From Bdellovibrionales bacterium (GTDB lineage Bacteria; Myxococcota; XYA12-FULL-58-9; SYDY01), in contig SYDY01000025.1 of NCBI GenBank assembly GCA_005801425.1, positions 1-9,548 of the forward strand: 9,548 nt of DNA. Direction: 5' to 3'. A program made the translations under genes and the position numbers. Of the stretch, positions 4,911-9,548 are shown piece by piece. Position 1 is the stretch's first letter, and every line of letters starts with the position of its first letter. The notes under the pieces are model-generated. The model saw only the letters and a list, made by a program, of their open reading frames with translations. It was not told the DNA's origin and did not search any database.

Positions 4911-6721
4911 GCGTCTAACGACCTCGGTTTAAGAATGTTGGGGATCCCCTTCTGGCCTTGCCACGGCATTTGTTTTTGCAATTGCTTCGCCAGAGATCCT
5001 GATGGATTGGCACGTAATTCCACGGGCTTGCTATAGTCAGGTGCGGGCGTAGGCTCTCCCCTCGACTCCTCTTGCATGTATTCCCACAAACGTGCAGCTA
5101 CGATTTTTGGTGGGTCCGTTCCTTCGCGATATTCCACAAGATATGCGGGCTTTCCATCCGGTGTTTCCAAAATAAGGCCAAGCTTGTTAGCACGCGTGGT
5201 TAACATAGCAGCAACCTCCTTGCTCATAACCGTGTCTTCTTCTGGACGAGAGGCTTTCGGATCTACATACTCAGCAGCCGCTTTCACAAGAACCATATCC
5301 GGGACTTTATGATTGTAATTTTTTTGTTGATACTGTGTGGCAGCAACGACCTCAGCATTTGTCATGATTTGGCTGGTTGTCATTTGTGCCAATGGACATG
5401 CCGTATTGAACGTCGCGAGGCCAAATCTGCTTTCGAGTTTTCCGCCCTTGGGGTTTGAATATTTTAACTCAAGTTCTTTATATGTATCATCTTGCAGTGA
5501 ACCTGTACGCTGCATTGCGGGGTTTTCTGTACCGTGTTGAATGTGCTGAAGCGCACGAACAACCTCGGGTCCAATGATTTTTAAAAAACTGTCAAGCTGA
5601 TCGCCTGGGACAGGTGGCGTAACAAGCTCTAGAACAACCTCGTCTCCCACCGCATCCAGGGTAAAAGCAAAGGCTGGATATTCTTTGTCGCCAATTTTAA
5701 CTTTGAGCTTCGATTCATAAGCAGGCAAATGCCCATTGACCACGCAGTCGGCAACACGCTCAAGACTACTGAGCCGAGCGCCTACGTTGTTAAACTGAAT
5801 TTCAAGACCAAAACGTTGCTTCTCTTCCTTATGGCGTTTTGTCAATTCGCCCCATGTTGGCTCCTTGACCAAATCACTTTTGTTGCCTTTGATGCGATAA
5901 TCGCCCTCTTTTCTGAACTGCCTCCCTGCTTCAGTCGTTCGGTAATTGCCCTTCCCGTCTGTATGTTCAAGTTGGTTAAATTCCTCTCTTGTAGCATACA
6001 GCGTCATCGATTTTGTTGCGCCAGGCAGCAACACGGAAACTTTGATGGTTGCGCCAATCTCCATTTGTGGCACTTTATAGGCAGCAAGAATATTGCCGTC
6101 GCCTTTGTCACATCCCTGACCTCGTCCCACTTGTTTTCTCAACTCCATCGCATCTGAGCCATAGGGTGGATGCGGCAATAAATTGCCCGGCGTTCTTGCG
6201 GCAGCACTTGAATCCGGAATGGAAGGGAGAGGATGGGGAGCATGCGGTCGACGACGTAAGGTTGGCTGCTTATCCCCTGCAGGTGGCTTTGGGCGCATAA
6301 AAACAGGGTCTGAGGACGAGCTCTCTTCGGCCAGAGTAGTCAATAATCTCGGCGAACCGACGCCGCTACTCTCTGTGTACGAACTTGATGGACTGAGCGG
6401 TGAGCTAGGCTCTGAGGCACCCAAACCCTCATCCGTGACGGATTCGTGAGGCAATACGACTTTAATGGCGCGGGGCTGAGCATCAATAGGTGGAAGTTTA
6501 ATACCCCCCCCCTGGTCCTTGATGGTGCTCCCGGACCTGCGAAAGGTAGCACGACTAAAGCCATCGCGGGGGGCTGGCACTTCGGGTAACTTGGGCCCCT
6601 CTGTTGTCACCGACCCTTTTCGCCTTAATGTTTTTTTAGCACTTACTTCGGGCAGCGCCTCAGGACGGACAACCCCGGTGCCCTGCACAGGGGGAAGTGA
6701 AAAAGTGCCTTTGCTGCTCAC
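4907..6721 (-). CDS. Hypothetical protein with disordered N-terminus; poly-G tract in frame
   Basis: The frame encodes 604 residues from a GTG at 6719-6721. In-frame TGA lies two codons upstream, so no earlier start exists. Residues 1-200 are Pro/Ser/Arg-rich and almost surely disordered, with repeated short motifs: LRRKGS...KLPEV (32-47), FRRSGS...KLPPI (60-79) and TLRRRPHAPHPLPSIP (153-168). From about 205 a folded region begins. FGLEIQF (near 303-309), LELVTPPVPGDQLDSFLKII (near 363-382) and ATFNTACPLAQM (near 435-446) together recall amidoligase/glutamine-synthetase-like proteins with GxExxF and LE(F/L)VTxP motifs. This is from memory and weak. No signal peptide or membrane helix is seen. 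A G9 run at codons 70-73 and an A7 run near codons 29-30 are mutable sites. The stop overlaps the hydrolase start by 4 bases. The disordered N-terminus would fit a surface, scaffold or secreted effector protein; this is inference. Confidence 0.87.
   Translation of the reverse strand: MSSKGTFSLPPVQGTGVVRPEALPEVSAKKTLRRKGSVTTEGPKLPEVPAPRDGFSRATFRRSGSTIKDQGGGIKLPPIDAQPRAIKVVLPHESVTDEGLGASEPSSPLSPSSSYTESSGVGSPRLLTTLAEESSSSDPVFMRPKPPAGDKQPTLRRRPHAPHPLPSIPDSSAAARTPGNLLPHPPYGSDAMELRKQVGRGQGCDKGDGNILAAYKVPQMEIGATIKVSVLLPGATKSMTLYATREEFNQLEHTDGKGNYRTTEAGRQFRKEGDYRIKGNKSDLVKEPTWGELTKRHKEEKQRFGLEIQFNNVGARLSSLERVADCVVNGHLPAYESKLKVKIGDKEYPAFAFTLDAVGDEVVLELVTPPVPGDQLDSFLKIIGPEVVRALQHIQHGTENPAMQRTGSLQDDTYKELELKYSNPKGGKLESRFGLATFNTACPLAQMTTSQIMTNAEVVAATQYQQKNYNHKVPDMVLVKAAAEYVDPKASRPEEDTVMSKEVAAMLTTRANKLGLILETPDGKPAYLVEYREGTDPPKIVAARLWEYMQEESRGEPTPAPDYSKPVELRANPSGSLAKQLQKQMPWQGQKGIPNILKPRSLDA
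6504..6512 (-). repeat. Homopolymer of nine G (coding strand) inside the 604-residue gene
   Basis: Nine C on the plus strand give CA[G GGG GGG GG]T in the coding strand, spanning codons 70 to 73 (Q-G-G-G). As sequenced, the frame is open. One extra G would read TAT TAA directly after the tract, ending the protein at 74 residues. One fewer G would read a foreign frame for about 54 codons and stop at 6340-6342. Long G runs of this size are known slippage sites in phase-variable genes of several bacteria. Confidence 0.95.
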
Positions 6722-6726
6722 CCATC

Positions 6727-6740
6727 AAGGATACGTCCTT
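6727..6740 (-). promoter_or_regulatory. Ribosome-binding region in a small hairpin before the GTG start
   Basis: On the minus strand AAGGA-CGTA-TCCTT can fold into a 5-bp stem with a 4-base loop. AAGGA is the best Shine-Dalgarno-like sequence before the GTG at 6719-6721, but its spacing of about 14 bases is long. Folding of the hairpin would both hide the AAGGA and shorten the effective distance. Whether it regulates translation is inference. Confidence 0.3.
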
Positions 6741-6764
6741 ATGAGTCTCAATTCTCGTTTTTAT

Positions 6765-6794
6765 TCAAAACCGGTGAGCCAAGAGGCCTACACC
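6765..6794 (-). terminator. Possible weak intrinsic terminator after purL
   Basis: About 20 bases past the purL stop, the minus strand can form GGTG-T-AGGCC-TCTT-GGCT-CACC. The stem has an outer 4 bp and an inner 4 bp with single-base bulges and a 4-base loop, followed by GGTTTTGAAT. The U-run is only four, so termination may be partial and purL could read into the 604-residue gene. Confidence 0.3.
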
Positions 6795-6823
6795 TACGGA
6801 GTTACCCTACGGAGTTACCCTAC
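6793..6823. repeat. 13-bp tandem repeat spanning the purL stop
   Basis: The unit ctacggagttacc occurs at 6794-6806 and 6807-6819, and the period continues to 6823, for 2.4 copies. The purL TAA (6815-6817 on the minus strand) lies inside the second copy, and the final codons of purL overlap its edge. Since 13 is not a multiple of three, the duplicated TAA is in another frame. Confidence 0.9.
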
Positions 6824-9548
6824 CCAGACCCGCGCATTTTCGAACATGCGCAACCATGGTCCGTCCACACCCCAATCATCGGGATGCCAACTGTGCTGCA
6901 CGGTGCGGATGATACGCTCAGGGTGCGGCATCATGAGGGTCACCCGGCCATCGGTTGTGGTAACGCCTGCAAGGCCACCTGGTGAACCATTGGGATTGGC
7001 GGGATAGCGCGATGTACCTACATCATCACCATCGACATACAACAACGCTGCGGCAACCTCGGGATGAAATGATGACGCGCGACCTTCGCCGTGGGACACC
7101 ACCACCGGCAAATGCGCGCCCTGCATACCCGTCAAAAAGATCGACGGGCTTTCGGGGATCGCAACAGTACACAGTCGCGCTTCAAATCGTTCGCTGGTGT
7201 TTTGTTTGAATGTTGGAAAATATTCGGCACCTGGAATGATCGCTGCAAGCTCGGCCATCATCTGGCAGCCATTGCATACGCCAAGGGCAAATGTGGATGT
7301 TCGTGCAAAAAATGTTTCGAACATGGCACGCAAGCGTGGTGTATGAAGAATCGTCGCGGCCCAACCGCGGCCTGCGCCAAGGACATCGCCATAGGAAAAT
7401 CCGCCGCATGCGGCAAAGCCTGCCATGTTCGCGAGATCATGGCGACCTGCAAGCAGATCGCTCATGTGCACATCCACCGCATCAAAACCTGCATGCGTAA
7501 ACGCCATGGCCATTTCGATATGACCGTTCACGCCTTGTTCGCGTAAAATGGCGATGCGTGGTTTGATTTTTTTATGTATAAAAGGGCGGACACGGGGGTC
7601 CGTCCCTACGTAAGAAACGCGATAACCGCCCTCTTCCACTTTGCGCACAAATTCTTCGTGAGCGGTGACTGGATTATCGCGCAGTGCTTGCATGCGATAA
7701 CTTGTTTCGCTCCACCAACTGCGCAACACCAACAAAGGTTCGTCGAGAAGTACTTCATCGCCATAGGTGATACAAACCGTGCGTGAGTCATTCACGCTGC
7801 CAATTTCATGGACACACGCAGCAAGATTGTATTTCTCAAATGTATCCAAAACGATTTGTTGATGCTCGGATTTTATTTGAATGACGGCGCCGAGTTCTTC
7901 GGAGAATAAGGCATTAAGAGGGAGAGTGTTAGAACAAAGAAGATCGACGGTGATGCCTGTATTGCCCGCAAAGGCCATTTCGCACAGGGTGGCGAGCAAG
8001 CCGCCGTCGGAACGATCGTGATACGCAAGCAACAAATCATGCGAACATAAATCGCCGATGGTTTTGATGAAATTGCGCAGCATCAGCGGATCGTCCACAT
8101 CAGGAACGTCGCTGCCGATTTGGCCATACACCTGGGCAAGGGCGCTGCCGCCTAAGCGCGTTGATGAACCACCCAAATCGATCAATAAAAAAACCGCGCT
8201 GGGATCATCGCGTACAAACGGCGTCACACCGTGGCGAACATCGCTAAGCGGTGCAAAAGCGGAGATCACCACACTCACAGGCGACGTCACGCGGCATGGG
8301 CCTTGTTCATCGGACCATGCCGTACTCATGGACATGGAATCTTTTCCAACGGGAATACAAATTCCAAGCGCCGGACAAAGTTCCATGCCAACGGCATGCA
8401 CCGCACGATACAATTGTGCATCTTGATCGGGTTGTCCTGCTGCGGCCATCCAATTGGCCGACAAACGAACATCGGACGTATCGCGCACACCGCCACTTGC
8501 GACTATGTTGGTTAACGCTTCACCCACGGCCATGCGCGCCGAGGCTGCTGCATTTACCACGGCAAGCGGCACACGCTCTCCCATGGCCATGGCCTCGCCG
8601 GCGAAACCCACGTGATCAAGCAAGGTCACCGCGCAATCGGCCACAGGCACCTGCCAAGGCCCCACCATTTGATCGCGCGCCACAAGTCCCGACACACTGC
8701 GATCGCCAATCGTCACCAAAAAACTTTTGTCGGCAACCGACGGCAATTGCAACACGCGCTTGCATGCTTCACGGAGATCTGTGACCACCGACGTATCAAA
8801 TGCAGGTATGGCGATTTCGGTGCTGTTCACATCACGATGCATGCGCGGGGCTTTTCCGAGCAACATAGAAAGCGGCATATCCACAGCAGTTTCAGCATCA
8901 TTGCCAAGAAAAAGTTTGTCGTCTGCGATGGCACATCCAATCACCGCAACAGGACAACGTTCGCGCTCTGCAATCGCAACAAATTCAGCAATGCGCTCGG
9001 ATGCAATGGCCAGCACATACCGCTCTTGCGCTTCGTTGCACCACAATTCCATGGGCGAAAGTCCGGTGTCGTCGCGAGGGATTGCATCAAGATCAAATTG
9101 TGCACCAAGACCCACGTCATGCACCAATTCGGGCATAGCATTGGCAAGACCGCCCGCCCCCACATCGTGGATCGATAAAATGGGACTGTGGGCACCCATG
9201 GCCACACAGCGATCGATCACTTCTTGGCAACGGCGTTCCATTTCTGGGTTGTCCCGTTGCACCGATGCAAAATCCAAAGACGCATCGGTGCTTCCTGCAC
9301 TGACCGACGATGCCGCGCCGCCGCCAAGTCCTATCAACAACGCCGGACCGCCAAGCACAACAAGCTGCGCCCCTGCATGAAATGGTTTCTTGAGCGCATG
9401 CGTATCGGCGACATTGCCCACGCCGCCGGCGATCATGATTGGCTTGTGATAACCGAAGCGATGTTGCGTCCCTGTGGAAATTTCAAAGGTGCGGAAATAG
9501 CCAAGAATGCTCGGACGACCAAATTCATTGTTGAATGCGGCGCTTCCG
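6815..9548 (-). CDS. purL: Phosphoribosylformylglycinamidine synthase (FGAM synthetase), 5'-partial
   Basis: It converts FGAR, glutamine and ATP to FGAM, the fourth step of de novo purine synthesis, in the cytoplasm. The window holds the last 910 residues of an expected chain of about 1,290. The frame runs in open from the right edge, so roughly 380 N-terminal residues are missing, and the ATG at 9434-9436 is internal. Numbering from the edge, the synthetase part shows AAFNNEFGRPSILGYFRT (3-20), DFASVQRDNPEMERRCQEV (near 92), LPSVADKSFLVTIGDRSV, ANWMAAAGQP, and IPVGKDSMSM (near 402). The class I glutamine amidotransferase domain begins near 660 (RIAILREQGVNGH). Its nucleophile is Cys758 in GVCNGCQMM (codon 7274-7276), with the His875/Glu877 pair in PHPER. 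These match the large fused enzyme of gammaproteobacteria closely. The C-terminus (WLRMFENARVWVG) is complete. No frameshift or missing catalytic residue is seen. Confidence 0.98.
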   Translation of the reverse strand, partial: GSAAFNNEFGRPSILGYFRTFEISTGTQHRFGYHKPIMIAGGVGNVADTHALKKPFHAGAQLVVLGGPALLIGLGGGAASSVSAGSTDASLDFASVQRDNPEMERRCQEVIDRCVAMGAHSPILSIHDVGAGGLANAMPELVHDVGLGAQFDLDAIPRDDTGLSPMELWCNEAQERYVLAIASERIAEFVAIAERERCPVAVIGCAIADDKLFLGNDAETAVDMPLSMLLGKAPRMHRDVNSTEIAIPAFDTSVVTDLREACKRVLQLPSVADKSFLVTIGDRSVSGLVARDQMVGPWQVPVADCAVTLLDHVGFAGEAMAMGERVPLAVVNAAASARMAVGEALTNIVASGGVRDTSDVRLSANWMAAAGQPDQDAQLYRAVHAVGMELCPALGICIPVGKDSMSMSTAWSDEQGPCRVTSPVSVVISAFAPLSDVRHGVTPFVRDDPSAVFLLIDLGGSSTRLGGSALAQVYGQIGSDVPDVDDPLMLRNFIKTIGDLCSHDLLLAYHDRSDGGLLATLCEMAFAGNTGITVDLLCSNTLPLNALFSEELGAVIQIKSEHQQIVLDTFEKYNLAACVHEIGSVNDSRTVCITYGDEVLLDEPLLVLRSWWSETSYRMQALRDNPVTAHEEFVRKVEEGGYRVSYVGTDPRVRPFIHKKIKPRIAILREQGVNGHIEMAMAFTHAGFDAVDVHMSDLLAGRHDLANMAGFAACGGFSYGDVLGAGRGWAATILHTPRLRAMFETFFARTSTFALGVCNGCQMMAELAAIIPGAEYFPTFKQNTSERFEARLCTVAIPESPSIFLTGMQGAHLPVVVSHGEGRASSFHPEVAAALLYVDGDDVGTSRYPANPNGSPGGLAGVTTTDGRVTLMMPHPERIIRTVQHSWHPDDWGVDGPWLRMFENARVWVG

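Noticed and set aside
8727-9380. 217-residue plus-strand ORF
   Set aside because: It lies wholly antisense to the highly conserved purL coding sequence.
9434-9436. ATG as the start of purL
   Set aside because: The frame continues to the window edge with conserved PurL residues (FNNEFGRP, GYFRT), so this Met is internal and the gene is 5'-partial.

Overview
The window reads as chromosomal DNA of a proteobacterium of intermediate G+C. The one gene that helps with placement is purL. It is the long, fused type, with synthetase and glutamine amidotransferase in one chain, and it matches the gammaproteobacterial form almost motif for motif. Genus and species cannot be fixed from this sequence. Non-ATG starts (GTG, TTG) appear to be common here.

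Layout, right to left, because every well-supported gene is on the minus strand: purL (5' end beyond the right edge, stop at 6815); a 93-base gap with a possible weak terminator and a 13-bp tandem repeat; a 604-residue protein of unknown function with a long disordered Pro/Ser-rich N-terminal third (6721-4907); an alpha/beta hydrolase whose ATG overlaps the previous stop by 4 bases (4910-4152); an unrecognised 234-residue protein with an exact 81-bp in-frame tandem duplication near its C-terminus (3973-3269); an unrecognised 171-residue helical protein (3204-2689); a lipoprotein with a CAP/SCP domain (2639-2025); and a 574-residue protein that may have a GT-B glycosyltransferase-like fold (2006-282). 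The left 281 bases are noncoding and hold three different palindromic, REP-like intergenic repeats. A small plus-strand ORF (about 3908-4150) fills the only long gap between minus-strand genes and stops one base short of the hydrolase stop codon.

Function: purL is housekeeping purine synthesis. The six genes to its left look like an accessory block. One is a predicted outer-membrane lipoprotein, one a probable hydrolase, and four are proteins I cannot name. The most notable signal is a run of nine G (coding strand) early in the 604-residue gene. Gain of one G gives a stop codon two codons later, and loss of one G gives a stop about 54 codons later. This is the architecture of a phase-variable contingency locus, and the hydrolase appears to be translationally coupled behind it. 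Phase variation is an inference from sequence, not shown.
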